Of a stretch of 64,000 nt of DNA, positions 8,182-16,208 are shown in pieces (the stretch's first letter is position 1; the number at the start of each line of letters is the position of its first letter). The notes beneath the pieces were generated by a model. It was given only the letters and a program-made list of their open reading frames with translations. It searched no databases and had not been told where the DNA came from. The DNA is taken from positions 124,001-188,000 of the forward strand of contig NZ_JACIBC010000009.1 of the NCBI RefSeq assembly GCF_014195095.1, given 5' to 3'. The translations under genes were made by a program, and so were the position numbers. Origin of the DNA: Rhizobium sp. BK602 (lineage in GTDB: Bacteria > Pseudomonadota > Alphaproteobacteria > Rhizobiales > Rhizobiaceae).

Positions 8182-9561
8182 TCAGTCGGCCCTGAGATCG
8201 GCCAGGAAGGTGTCGCACCAGCGCGAGACATCATATTCCAGCAGATGGTCCATCATGCCGCGCCAGCGTTCGCGCCGCTCATCCAGCGGCATGTTGATCG
8301 CCCGTGCCAGGGCATTGGCCGTCCCGTCGACGTCGTAGGGATTGACCAGCAACGCGCCGCCTTTCAGCTCGCGCGCCGCGCCCGCGAAGCGGGAAAGCAC
8401 CAGCACGCCGGGATCGTCCGGATCCTGCGCCGCCACATATTCCTTGGCAACGAGGTTCATGCCGTCGCGCAGCGGCGTGACCAGACCGACTTTCGCCAGC
8501 CGGTAGAGGCCGGCGAGCACCGGGCGGCTGATCGAGCGGTTGATATAGCGGATCGGCACCCAGTCGACCGTGCCGATCGCGCCGTTGACCCTTCCTGCCT
8601 GTTCGGCGACAGCGTGCTGCATGGCCTCGTATTCCGGCACTTCCGACCGCGATTTCGGGGTGATCTGCAGATAGGTGACATTGCGCTGATGGGCGGGATT
8701 GTTGGTGATGAAGCGCTCGAAGGCGTCGATGCGCTGGGTGATTCCCTTGGAATAGTCCAGCCGGTCGACGCCGATGATCAGGTCGCGGCCCTCGATGCTC
8801 TTGCGTGCCTTCTGCACCATGCTGTGGGCGGCCGCCTTGCGGGCGAAATCGGCAAAGGCCGCCGTCTCGATGCCGATCGAATAGGCCTTGCCGCGAAATT
8901 CATGGCCAAGAGCGTTGAAGTGACCCGGACTATCCTCGACGCCCATGCCCTCGCGCTTCAGGCAGCCGGCGAAATTTTCGAGATCGTGGTCGGTCTGGAA
9001 GCCGAGCAGGTCATAGGAGGAGAGACCGCGCATGATCTGCTCGTGCACCGGCATGGTGACGAGCACGTCGGCGGGTGGCCAGGGGATGTGCAGGAAGAAG
9101 CCGATGCGGTTCTTCAGCCCCATCTGCCGCAGTTCCGCCGCCAGCGGGATCAGGTGATAGTCATGCACCCAGATGATGTCGTCGGGCTCGACCAGCGGTG
9201 CCAGCCGGTGGGCGAAGAAGCGGTTGACGCGGAAATAGCTGGCCATTTCCTTGCGGCCATATTCGGCGAGGTCCAGTCGGTAATGGCAGATCGGCCAAAG
9301 CACGCGGTTGGCAAACCCCTGGTAATATTCCTCGACGTCGGTCTGGGTGAGATCGGTCAGCGCATAGGTGATGTTGCCGTCCTGGGTCAGAACCAGCGGC
9401 TCGGGCTCGGCGTCGCCGCTCGACTTGCCCGACCAGCCCATCCATATGCCGCCGCGCTCCGCAAGGGCGGCTTGAAGCGCCACGGCAAGCCCACCCGCCG
9501 CCGCCGCTCCATTGTTGTCGGGGACGGAAACACGGTTGGAAACGATGATGAGACGACTCAC
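8182..9561 (-). CDS. otsA: Trehalose-6-phosphate synthase
   Basis: GT20 glycosyltransferase that joins glucose from UDP-glucose to glucose-6-phosphate. 459 residues from a GTG start (encoding MSRLIIVSNRVSVP), preceded by AAAGGAG; no ATG fits the family N-terminus. Diagnostic segments are VWPICHYR, VHDYHLIPLAAELRQ, GFFLHIPWPP and IGVDRLDYSKGI; the C-terminal donor site has RDGMNLVAKEYVA. It lies 49 bp downstream of otsB on the same strand, giving the two-step trehalose pathway in one operon. Trehalose protects rhizobia against osmotic and drying stress. Confidence 0.96.
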   Translation of the reverse strand: MSRLIIVSNRVSVPDNNGAAAAGGLAVALQAALAERGGIWMGWSGKSSGDAEPEPLVLTQDGNITYALTDLTQTDVEEYYQGFANRVLWPICHYRLDLAEYGRKEMASYFRVNRFFAHRLAPLVEPDDIIWVHDYHLIPLAAELRQMGLKNRIGFFLHIPWPPADVLVTMPVHEQIMRGLSSYDLLGFQTDHDLENFAGCLKREGMGVEDSPGHFNALGHEFRGKAYSIGIETAAFADFARKAAAHSMVQKARKSIEGRDLIIGVDRLDYSKGITQRIDAFERFITNNPAHQRNVTYLQITPKSRSEVPEYEAMQHAVAEQAGRVNGAIGTVDWVPIRYINRSISRPVLAGLYRLAKVGLVTPLRDGMNLVAKEYVAAQDPDDPGVLVLSRFAGAARELKGGALLVNPYDVDGTANALARAINMPLDERRERWRGMMDHLLEYDVSRWCDTFLADLRAD

Positions 9562-9610
9562 GGGGTCGCTCCTTTCAAGAGGGCTGCTGAAGGCCAAAGT
9601 GACCGAGCGA

Positions 9611-10405
9611 TTACTTGGCGAGCGCTGCGAGTATCTCTCTTAAACGCGCGGGTGAGGGAATGGATGCACGCGCCAACGTTTTGCCGTTGGCAGGGGCGAC
9701 GCGCACGGACTGACCGCCGAGACGGTTGGCAACCTCGAACATCGTCTCGTCGGTCACGTCGTCGCCGATCGCGAGCGGCCGCCGCCCGCTGAACGGTTCC
9801 TCTTCGAGAAAGGTTTCGACGGCTTGCCCCTTGCTGGAGCGCGCCGGGCAGATCTCATAGACCAGCTTGCCGCGCTGCAGCGTCCAGTCCGGACCGGCTT
9901 CCTGCAGGTAACGCTGCATTGCCTCGGCGATCGCGTCGCCGTGCTCTGGCGCCATCCGGTAATGGACCGCGACGGCCGCGCCCTTGTCTTCCACGATGGC
10001 GCCCGGCCAGGCTTCCGCCTCGCGCGCGATGGCGCGTTTCATTTCCTGGAAGGCATGCGGGACCAATGCACGGCGCAACCGCCCGCCGTAATCGCGCTGC
10101 TCGGCGCCATGCAGGCCGGCGACCGGAAAGCGGTAGGGGGCAAAGAGCGTATCGACGAAGCCGACAGAGCGGCCGGTCACCAGCGCGAGCGCGCCGCCAA
10201 GCCTGCGGGAGAGCGTATGCAGGATGAAGGGCAGGTGAGGGGGCACGCTCACCGCTTCCGGCCTCTCGGCAAGGTCGAGCAGCGTTCCGTCGATATCGAG
10301 GAACAGGGCCCATTCCTGAGGATACATTGAGAGTGCGGTAAGCGCCGGTTCATTCGGCGGCGCCGGTTCGGCTTCGCCCGGTCTGGGCTGTTCCTGAGAA
10401 GTCAT
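9611..10405 (-). CDS. otsB: Trehalose-6-phosphate phosphatase
   Basis: HAD-superfamily phosphatase that removes phosphate from trehalose-6-phosphate. 264 residues from the ATG encoding MTSQEQPRP; an in-frame TTG two codons upstream is the only nearby alternative. HAD motif I is LFLDIDGTLLD (about residues 36-46), motif II is LVTGRS, and the C-terminal motif IV is AIGDDVTDETMF. KLVYEICP and SSKGQAVETFLEE are typical of OtsB. The proline- and glutamate-rich first 25 residues are probably disordered. First gene of the otsBA operon. Confidence 0.95.
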   Translation of the reverse strand: MTSQEQPRPGEAEPAPPNEPALTALSMYPQEWALFLDIDGTLLDLAERPEAVSVPPHLPFILHTLSRRLGGALALVTGRSVGFVDTLFAPYRFPVAGLHGAEQRDYGGRLRRALVPHAFQEMKRAIAREAEAWPGAIVEDKGAAVAVHYRMAPEHGDAIAEAMQRYLQEAGPDWTLQRGKLVYEICPARSSKGQAVETFLEEEPFSGRRPLAIGDDVTDETMFEVANRLGGQSVRVAPANGKTLARASIPSPARLREILAALAK

Positions 10406-10515
10406 GCGCAATTAGCTAAGGCACTCTTGCCATTCGGCAAGGAAAAAAATGGCGATGCCCTCAATCAGGCCGGCCTCGCCTGACCGGAGACGCTCCTCAT
10501 CGGTTGCCCCATGAA

Positions 10516-10546
10516 CGCAAAAGGGGCCGCGCGAAGCGACCCCCCA
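10516..10546 (-). terminator. Intrinsic terminator of the small transcript
   Basis: Read on the minus strand: arm GGGGTCGC, loop TTCGC, arm GCGGCCCC, then TTTT. An 8-bp GC-rich stem plus a T-run is a good rho-independent terminator, placed about 55 bp after the 24-codon ORF and 110 bp before otsB. Confidence 0.75.
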
Positions 10547-10601
10547 TGAGCTTTGGCCCGTAACTGGCCTGAAGCGCAAATACGCTTCCGGAAGGCGTTG
10601 A

Positions 10602-10676
10602 TCAGAGCGAGGGCTGCCTCGCAACGTTCACAACCATTTCCATGCCCGGTACGAAGACCGAAATCTCACTAGACAT
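10602..10676 (-). CDS. 24-codon short ORF with near-perfect ribosome binding site
   Basis: Encodes a 24-residue peptide starting MSSEISVFVPG and ending VARQPSL. The sequence AAGGAAGGTGATC just upstream of the ATG is an almost full anti-16S match, far stronger than most genes here. A rhizobial-type promoter precedes it (CTTGCA at 10742-10737, 16-bp spacer, CTACCT at 10720-10715) and an intrinsic terminator follows. It could be a small protein, a leader peptide for otsBA, or a dual-function RNA. Nothing in the peptide names a function: there is no membrane helix and no run of codons for one amino acid that would suggest classic attenuation. Confidence 0.5.
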   Translation of the reverse strand: MSSEISVFVPGMEMVVNVARQPSL

Positions 10677-10714
10677 TGGATCACCTTCCTTTCGTTACGT
10701 TGACGACACACCTA

Positions 10715-10742
10715 AGGTAGCTCAAATCGCGGGCGATGCAAG
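10715..10742 (-). promoter_or_regulatory. Promoter of the small transcript
   Basis: On the minus strand, -35 CTTGCA and -10 CTACCT with a 16-bp spacer, close to the rhizobial housekeeping consensus CTTGAC/CTATAT. It would start RNA near 10708, giving a transcript of about 190 nt to the terminator. Confidence 0.5.
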
Positions 10743-10930
10743 GGCCTGGCGCAAAAGGCGGCGTCACACGTGGTATCGATTTGAAATGTCGTGGATGATT
10801 CAACTTACGCGTGATATCGATTGGCGCGGTTGATGATGAAAGCAGCGCCTGTCCTGTCAGCGGCAGGATCGGGGGAGATGGGCAACCTCGACCGTGGCGA
10901 TCGGCCTCGTCTTCAACAAGGAGGTGGGCT

Positions 10931-11017
10931 ATGTGGTTTCCACTTAGCATCACGCTTTGGGTAAGGAAAACCCGGACCAGCTGGCAAGTTCAGGTCCGGG
11001 TCAATTTCTTTAGCTAA
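10931..11017 (+). CDS. 28-codon short ORF, antisense to the small RNA
   Basis: Encodes MWFPLSITLWVRKTRTS and ten more residues ending NFFS. The ATG is preceded 6 bp upstream by AAGGAGGTG, a consensus ribosome binding site. Against it: the reading frame coincides exactly with the hairpins of the minus-strand small RNA, no plus-strand promoter was recognised, and one hairpin lies within the ORF. It may be coincidence, a regulated leader, or a genuine small protein. Confidence 0.25.
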   Translation: MWFPLSITLWVRKTRTSWQVQVRVNFFS

Positions 11018-11052
11018 GCAAACGAGGGGTGGGCTGCAACCCGCCCCTCACT
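10965..11052 (-). ncRNA. Probable trans-acting small RNA, about 88 nt
   Basis: A textbook small-RNA layout on the minus strand. The 5' end starts with a hairpin (GAGGGGCGGG / CCCACCCCTC, loop of six, 11049-11024). An unpaired AU-rich linker of about 22 nt follows, then a terminator hairpin with 9-bp perfect arms (ACCCGGACC / GGTCCGGGT, 11001-10970) running into TTTTCC. The promoter at 11059-11087 would start RNA within a few bases of the first hairpin. I cannot match it to a named rhizobial family from memory. Confidence 0.65.
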
Positions 11053-11058
11053 CCTGCA

Positions 11059-11087
11059 CTATAGGCCATGCCGGTATTTTCATCAAG
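11059..11087 (-). promoter_or_regulatory. Sigma-70 promoter of the small RNA
   Basis: On the minus strand, CTTGAT (11087-11082), a 17-bp spacer, then CTATAG (11064-11059). This is five of six bases of each rhizobial consensus hexamer at optimal spacing, and the strongest promoter-like sequence I saw in the window. Confidence 0.7.
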
Positions 11088-11313
11088 TTATGCGGCAAGA
11101 GGGCTCGAAAGTGCGGGCTCGCAAATGGCTTCGTTCACAAAAGAAGAATGCTGCGCTGCGGAAAAGTGATCGGATGGAGCGTCAAATAACTGTCATCCCG
11201 CTTGCCAAGTCGCCGGAAATTAACACTTTATTACCCATTCGGCAGAAGAATCGTCCTTGGATTTGACATAGTCCCGCGCGACAGAAAACCGGCGGGAATT
11301 GGAGCAAAGACAT

Positions 11314-12129
11314 ATGTGTCGCTGGGCAGCCTATCGTGGAGACCCCCTCTATCTGGAGGAGCTGGTGTCTTCGCCCGCCCATTCCCTGATCGAGCAATCC
11401 CATTGCGCCACGCGCGCCAAGACGGCGACCAACGGCGACGGCTTCGGCATTGCCTGGTATGGCGACCGGCCGGAGCCGGGCCGCTACCGCGACATCCTGC
11501 CGGCCTGGTCTGATTGCAATTTGAAGAGCCTGGCGCGGCAGATCCGTTCGCCGCTGTTTCTCGCCCATGTCCGCGCCGCGACCGGCGGCGGCACCCGGCG
11601 CGACAATTGCCATCCCTTCATCTTCGAGAACTGGTCCTTCCAGCATAACGGGCAGATTTCCGGCTTCGACCGCCTGCGCCGGCCGATGGAGGCCATGCTG
11701 GACGACCGGCTGTTCCATGCTCGCAGCGGCACGACGGATTCGGAGCTGCTGTTCCTGCTGGCGCTGCAATTCGGCCTCGCCGCCAATCCGGTTGCTGCGA
11801 TTTCCGAGACCATCGATTTCGTCGAGGGCTTGTCGATCCACCTGACCGGCTCGGCGCTGGTGCGTTTCACGGCCGCGTTTTCCGACGGCAAGTCGCTGCA
11901 TGCGGTGCGCTACGCCACCGACCGCAAGGCGCCGACGCTCTATGCCTCGCCGGTCGGCTCCGGCTATTGCCTGGTATCGGAGCCGTTGAACGACGATGGC
12001 GACGCCTGGACGGAAATCCCGGATGGCAGCGCCGTCTTGATCGATGACCGGGGCGTCCATGTCACGCCGTTCCAGCCGGAAAAGCGCGCCTCGGCCGGGG
12101 CGCAGACGGATACCGCTATCCCTGCTTGA
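11314..12129 (+). CDS. Class II glutamine amidotransferase (YafJ/EgtC-like)
   Basis: 271 residues beginning MCRWAAYRG, so Cys2 becomes the N-terminal nucleophile after Met removal. This fixes the start; an upstream TTG start would bury the nucleophile. Other Ntn-amidotransferase features are NGDGFGIAWYG, FLAHVRAATGG and NCHPFIFENWSFQHNGQI. The family splits gamma-glutamyl amides. EgtC of ergothioneine biosynthesis is one member, but no egtB or egtD is nearby and the rhizobial paralogues are mostly uncharacterised, so the substrate is open. The end overlaps the convergent coaBC stop by 14 bp. Confidence 0.85.
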   Translation: MCRWAAYRGDPLYLEELVSSPAHSLIEQSHCATRAKTATNGDGFGIAWYGDRPEPGRYRDILPAWSDCNLKSLARQIRSPLFLAHVRAATGGGTRRDNCHPFIFENWSFQHNGQISGFDRLRRPMEAMLDDRLFHARSGTTDSELLFLLALQFGLAANPVAAISETIDFVEGLSIHLTGSALVRFTAAFSDGKSLHAVRYATDRKAPTLYASPVGSGYCLVSEPLNDDGDAWTEIPDGSAVLIDDRGVHVTPFQPEKRASAGAQTDTAIPA

Positions 12130-13327
12130 ACTGCTCGGCGATCAAGGCCGCCAGGCGCGTCGCCACCTCGTCCTTGTCGAGGTCGGGCCATTGTTCCACG
12201 CTGTCGTGGCGGATGAGCTTCACGCGGTTGCGCGTACCGCCCATGATGCCGGTCGCGGGCGAGACGTCGTTGGCGACGATGATGTCGGCGCCCTTGCGCT
12301 CGAGTTTCGCCTTGGCATTGCTCTCCACATCCTGCGTCTCGGCGGCAAAGCCGATGACCAGCCTCGGCCTCTGCGTGTGATGTCCCACGGTCTTCAGAAT
12401 GTCCGGGTTCTCGGTGAGCGCCAGCGTCGGGATGGATTCGCCGGGATGTTTCTTGATCTTCTGGTCAGACGCGGATGCCACCTTCCAGTCGGCGACGGCA
12501 GCGACCATGACGGCGATGTCGGCCGGCAGCGCCGCCAGCACGGCATCGCGCATCTCATCCGCCCGCTCGACGTGGATGACGCGCATGCCGGCCGGGTCGG
12601 GGATGGTAACCGGTCCGGTGACCAGCGTCACGTCGGCGCCGAGGGCGGCAAGCGCCGATGCGATGGCATGACCCTGTCGGCCGGAGGAACGGTTGGCAAT
12701 GTAGCGCACCGGGTCGATCGGCTCATGCGTCGGGCCGGAGGTGACGACGGCCTTTCGGCCGGCAAGCGGCTTTACGCCATCATCGAGACGCATCTCGACG
12801 GCGGCAACGATGTCCAGCGGCTCGGCCATGCGACCGGCGCCGGCCTCGCCGCTTTCAGCCATTTCCCCGACCATCGGGCCGACGAAGTGGATGCCGTCGC
12901 CCCTCAGGGCATCGACGTTGCGTCTGGTTGCGGCATTGGCCCACATCCTGGGATTCATCGCGGGGGCGGCCAGCACAGGCCGGTCGGTCGCCAGCAATAT
13001 GGTCGAGGCAAGGTCGTCCGCCAGGCCATTGGCCATCTTCGCCAGCAGGTCGGCGGTCGCCGGCGCGATCAGCACCAGGTCGCAATCGCGTGCCAGCCGG
13101 ATATGACCGACATCCTGCTCGTCCTGACGGGAAAACAGATCGGTGAAAACATGATCGGCGGCAAGCGCGCCGACGGCAAGCGGCGTGATGAACTGCTCAG
13201 CCCCCGCCGTCATCACCGGGCGGACGGCGGCGCCGCGCTCCCGCAACCGCCGGATCAGGTCGAGGCTCTTATAGGCGGCGATGCCGCCGGAAATGATCAG
13301 AAGAATGCGTTTTCCCGCAAGAGCCAT
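12116..13327 (-). CDS. coaBC: Bifunctional phosphopantothenoylcysteine decarboxylase / phosphopantothenate-cysteine ligase
   Basis: Two consecutive steps of coenzyme A synthesis. The 403-residue protein has an N-terminal flavoprotein CoaC domain (LLIISGGIAAYKSLDLIRRL, about residues 8-27; catalytic-region APAMNPRMW near 128) and a C-terminal CoaB domain that binds CTP (VVTSGPTHEPIDPVRYIANRSSGRQGHAIA near 195-224, with VAAVADW further on). The length is standard. It converges on the amidotransferase. In rhizobia coaBC is, as I recall, normally next to ubiB and dut, but here both are more than 10 kb away. Confidence 0.96.
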   Translation of the reverse strand: MALAGKRILLIISGGIAAYKSLDLIRRLRERGAAVRPVMTAGAEQFITPLAVGALAADHVFTDLFSRQDEQDVGHIRLARDCDLVLIAPATADLLAKMANGLADDLASTILLATDRPVLAAPAMNPRMWANAATRRNVDALRGDGIHFVGPMVGEMAESGEAGAGRMAEPLDIVAAVEMRLDDGVKPLAGRKAVVTSGPTHEPIDPVRYIANRSSGRQGHAIASALAALGADVTLVTGPVTIPDPAGMRVIHVERADEMRDAVLAALPADIAVMVAAVADWKVASASDQKIKKHPGESIPTLALTENPDILKTVGHHTQRPRLVIGFAAETQDVESNAKAKLERKGADIIVANDVSPATGIMGGTRNRVKLIRHDSVEQWPDLDKDEVATRLAALIAEQFKQG

Positions 13328-13446
13328 GACCCAAACCCGCCGCTTGTTCTTATGCGCACCAGCCTAAGCCTTTGGCGTATAATAGGCAATCGCCGGCGCG
13401 ACGATCCGTTCGCAGGAAGGCGGGGATCGCCGCGCGATAAAGCCGC

Positions 13447-14211
13447 TTAAGTGCGAGTGATCGAGAGGCCGCCATCGACGAGCGAGGCCGTGCCGGTCAC
13501 GAAGCTCGCATCGTCGGAGGCGAGGTAGAGGACCGAGCGGGCGATCTCTTCCGGCCGGGAGACGCGCTTCAGCGCATGCAGGTTGGTGACGAAAGCCTGC
13601 TTCTCCGGCGTGTCGTTCATATCCCGATACATGTCGGTATCGACCGCGCCCGGCAATATGGCATTGACGCGCACGTTCTGCGGGCCGAATTCGGCGGCGA
13701 GCGCCTGCGTCAGGCCGATCAGGCCGGACTTGCTGGCGGCATAGGCGGCGACGCCGGGAAAGCCAACCGTATGGCCGACAAAGGTCGAGGTGAAGATCAC
13801 CGAACCGCCGCCATGCTTGAGCATTTCGCCGATCTGGTGCTTGGCGGCCAGGAACGACGCGGTAAGGTTGATCGCCAGCGCCTCGGCAAAGCCCTGTTCC
13901 GAAACCTCGGTGCTCGGCCCGGCCTCGCCGAGCGTGCCGGCATTGTTGAAGGCGATGTCAAGCTTGCCGTAGCGCTCGACCGCAAGCGCGACCAGCGCCT
14001 TGTGATAGTCTTCCGAGCGGACGTCGCCGGCCAGTGCCGCGGCTTCACCGCCGGCGGCCTTGATCTCGGCGACGAGACTTTCCAGCTCATTGCCGCGACG
14101 GGCGCCGACGACGACCTTGGCGCCTTCGGCGGCGAAGAGTTTTGCAGTGGCGCGGCCGATGCCGGAGCTGGCGCCGGTGACGATTGCGACTTTTCCATTC
14201 AAGCGGTTCAT
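13447..14211 (-). CDS. SDR-family oxidoreductase
   Basis: 254-residue classical short-chain dehydrogenase. The Rossmann motif is VTGASSGIGRATA (about residues 11-23). The arginine in VVVGARR favours NADP(H). NNAG is present, the catalytic serine lies in the TSTFVGHT segment and YAASKSGLIGL supplies YxxxK. The C-terminus has the usual FVTGTASLVDGGLS. Start chosen at MNRLNGKVAIVTG with AGGAGAT upstream; a longer in-frame extension is not family-like. It is divergent from a LysR gene that probably regulates it. Substrate unknown. Confidence 0.88.
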   Translation of the reverse strand: MNRLNGKVAIVTGASSGIGRATAKLFAAEGAKVVVGARRGNELESLVAEIKAAGGEAAALAGDVRSEDYHKALVALAVERYGKLDIAFNNAGTLGEAGPSTEVSEQGFAEALAINLTASFLAAKHQIGEMLKHGGGSVIFTSTFVGHTVGFPGVAAYAASKSGLIGLTQALAAEFGPQNVRVNAILPGAVDTDMYRDMNDTPEKQAFVTNLHALKRVSRPEEIARSVLYLASDDASFVTGTASLVDGGLSITRT

Positions 14212-14330
14212 TGTTCCATCTCCTGGGTGAGGACGTGTCCGTTGGTTCGTCCGATGCACGGAAGATGGTCTTTTTCGATCGTTCGGATTAGTCTTCAAAT
14301 CGTGGAACTCGAATTCGGGATTGCCGAACG

Positions 14331-15236
14331 ATGCTCAGGATTGAAGGGATCACCGCTTTTGTGACCGTAGCCGAGGCGGGGTCGATCAGCGAGGCGGCGC
14401 GCCGGCTGCGGCTGTCGAAATCCGTGGTCAGCGAGCGGCTGGCGGAGATGGAGAGGACGCTCGGCGCCACGCTGCTGCACCGCACGACACGCAAGCTGAC
14501 CCTGACGGAAGACGGTGCCGCCTTCCTGGAACGGGCGCGGCGGATCGTGCACGAGGTGCGGGAGGCCGCGGCCGACCTCGCCGAACGGCGCGGCACGCTT
14601 GCCGGGCCGCTGCGGATCGCCGCTCCCGTCACCTTCGGCCGCATGCATCTCGGCCCGGCCCTTTATCCTTTCCTGGCCGATCACCCGGAGATCGAGCTGA
14701 CGCTCGATCTCGACGACCGCCGGGTCGACGCCGCGTCCGACGGCTATGATGCCATCATCCGTCATGGCGTGATCGCCGACTCCCGTCTCGTCGCCTGGAA
14801 GCTCGCCCGCAGCCGCCGGCTCCTCGTCGCGTCGCCGGATTATCTGCGCCGCAACGGCATGCCCACTTCGCTCTCCGACCTCGAAGATCACAGGGGGATA
14901 TTCTACACCAATCGCGGCATTGCCGACTGGCGTTTCGAAGGACCGGAAGGCGCCGTTCTCGTGCGGGGGAGGCTCGCGCTCGGCATCAACAATGGCGACG
15001 TCTCGCGCGATGCGGCAATCGCGGGGCTGGGCATCGCCCTGCTGCCGGCCTTCATCGCCGGGCCGTCCGTCAATCAGGGGCTGCTCGTCGAGATCGACGT
15101 TGGCTATCGGCCGGAAGCCGAATTCGTCTTCATGGCGCATCCGGAAGGACGCAACCCTTCCGCGAAGCTCCGGGCCATCGCCGATCATCTGCGCAAGGCA
15201 TTCGGCGATCCGCCCTATTGGGACGTCGCCGGCTGA
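14331..15236 (+). CDS. LysR-type transcriptional regulator
   Basis: 301 residues. The helix-turn-helix at about 3-62 reads IEGITAFVTVAEAGSISEAA then LSKSVVSERLAEMERTLGATLL, with a substrate-binding-like effector domain after residue 90. The CrgA-like subgroup with segments such as GPLRIAAPVTFGRMHL is commonly paired with SDR or oxidoreductase genes, and this one is divergent from an SDR gene 119 bp away. Its stop codon abuts the stop of the next, convergent LysR gene, sharing a TGATCA palindrome. Confidence 0.88.
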   Translation: MLRIEGITAFVTVAEAGSISEAARRLRLSKSVVSERLAEMERTLGATLLHRTTRKLTLTEDGAAFLERARRIVHEVREAAADLAERRGTLAGPLRIAAPVTFGRMHLGPALYPFLADHPEIELTLDLDDRRVDAASDGYDAIIRHGVIADSRLVAWKLARSRRLLVASPDYLRRNGMPTSLSDLEDHRGIFYTNRGIADWRFEGPEGAVLVRGRLALGINNGDVSRDAAIAGLGIALLPAFIAGPSVNQGLLVEIDVGYRPEAEFVFMAHPEGRNPSAKLRAIADHLRKAFGDPPYWDVAG

Positions 15237-16112
15237 TCAGGAAACCAGGCTCATCAGATTGGCGGTGACCGGTGAGCGCTGCGCCTTGAGCACGGCAAGC
15301 CCAAGCCGCGCCACCAGCGGCGGCCCGTCGATCTCTCGGTAGGTCACGCCATCGAGCTTGATCTGGGTGATCGAGGCGGGGACGATGGAGACGCCGAGAT
15401 TGGCGGCGACGAGATTGACGACCGAAGGGATCTGCGGCGCCTCCTGCGTCACCATCAGCTCGAAACCCGCCTCGCGGCAGGCGGCGGCGATATCGTCATA
15501 GAGGCTGAGCCCCACCATGCGCGGAAAGAGGATGAAGGGCTCATGCGCCAGCGCCGCGATCGGCACGCGATCCCGCTCCGCTAGGGGGTGGTGAACGGGC
15601 AGGGCGATCAGCATCGGTTCGTCGTCGAAGCGCTTGAGCCGGACATTGCGCGGGTCTTCCAGGCCGGGGCGGATGAAGGCGGCATCGATCTCGCCGCGCA
15701 TCAGCCGCTCGGTCAGGGCATTGGTGTTCATCTCGGTCAGCGACAGGCGCACCTGCGGCCAGCGATTGCGGAATTCGCGGATGGTGGAGGTGACGATCGT
15801 ATTGAAAGCGGAGGAGGCGGTGAAGCCTAGCGACAGGCGGCCGATCTCGCCGCGATTGGCGCGCTGGGCCGCGAGCTTGGCTTTCTCGGCCGCGTCCACG
15901 GCCGCGCGTGCCTCGGCGCGAAAGGCTTCGCCCGCCGCCGTCAGCTCCGCCCCATGCGGCACGCGATGAAACAGGGCTGCCCCTATTTCGTTCTCCAGGT
16001 CGCGGATCTGCTGGCTGAGCGGCGGCTGGCCGATGCCGAGCTTGGCGGCGGCGCGGGTGAAATTGCCTTCGTCCGCCAGCGCCAGAAAATAGCGGATATG
16101 ACGCAGCTCCAT
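15237..16112 (-). CDS. LysR-type transcriptional regulator
   Basis: 291 residues from the ATG encoding MELRHIRYFLALADEG, preceded by GGAG at 6-bp spacing; the TTG four codons upstream overlaps that site. The classic helix-turn-helix has NFTRAAAKLGIGQPPLSQQI (20 residues from about 18). The effector domain resembles BenM/CatR-type regulators. It is divergent from an MFS transporter across about 96 bp with AT-rich dyad-like sequence, so it most likely controls that transporter. Confidence 0.88.
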   Translation of the reverse strand: MELRHIRYFLALADEGNFTRAAAKLGIGQPPLSQQIRDLENEIGAALFHRVPHGAELTAAGEAFRAEARAAVDAAEKAKLAAQRANRGEIGRLSLGFTASSAFNTIVTSTIREFRNRWPQVRLSLTEMNTNALTERLMRGEIDAAFIRPGLEDPRNVRLKRFDDEPMLIALPVHHPLAERDRVPIAALAHEPFILFPRMVGLSLYDDIAAACREAGFELMVTQEAPQIPSVVNLVAANLGVSIVPASITQIKLDGVTYREIDGPPLVARLGLAVLKAQRSPVTANLMSLVS

Positions 16113-16208
16113 CGCTATCTCCAAAACCTATTGAAATTGTCTGTTCCATATATTGGACTAATGGAGCCGGTCTGGCTAGATTCGGGGTCAAGAAAGGTTG
16201 TGTGCCTC

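Larger units (their letters stand above)
10406..11313. other. 0.9-kb gap holding two probable small transcripts
   Basis: No ordinary gene fits this stretch. It holds, on the minus strand, a small transcript with a 24-codon ORF ending at a terminator (10516-10708) and a compact two-hairpin small RNA (10965-11052). On the plus strand, a 28-codon ORF with a strong ribosome binding site overlaps the latter in antisense. Beyond 11065 to the amidotransferase start nothing further is recognised apart from presumed promoter sequence. Confidence 0.6.

Noticed and set aside
8245..9792. Long plus-strand open frame across otsA
   Set aside because: Antisense shadow of otsA/otsB; no recognisable domains.
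11299..11313. Upstream TTG start for the class II amidotransferase
   Set aside because: It would bury the catalytic cysteine, which must be N-terminal after Met removal.
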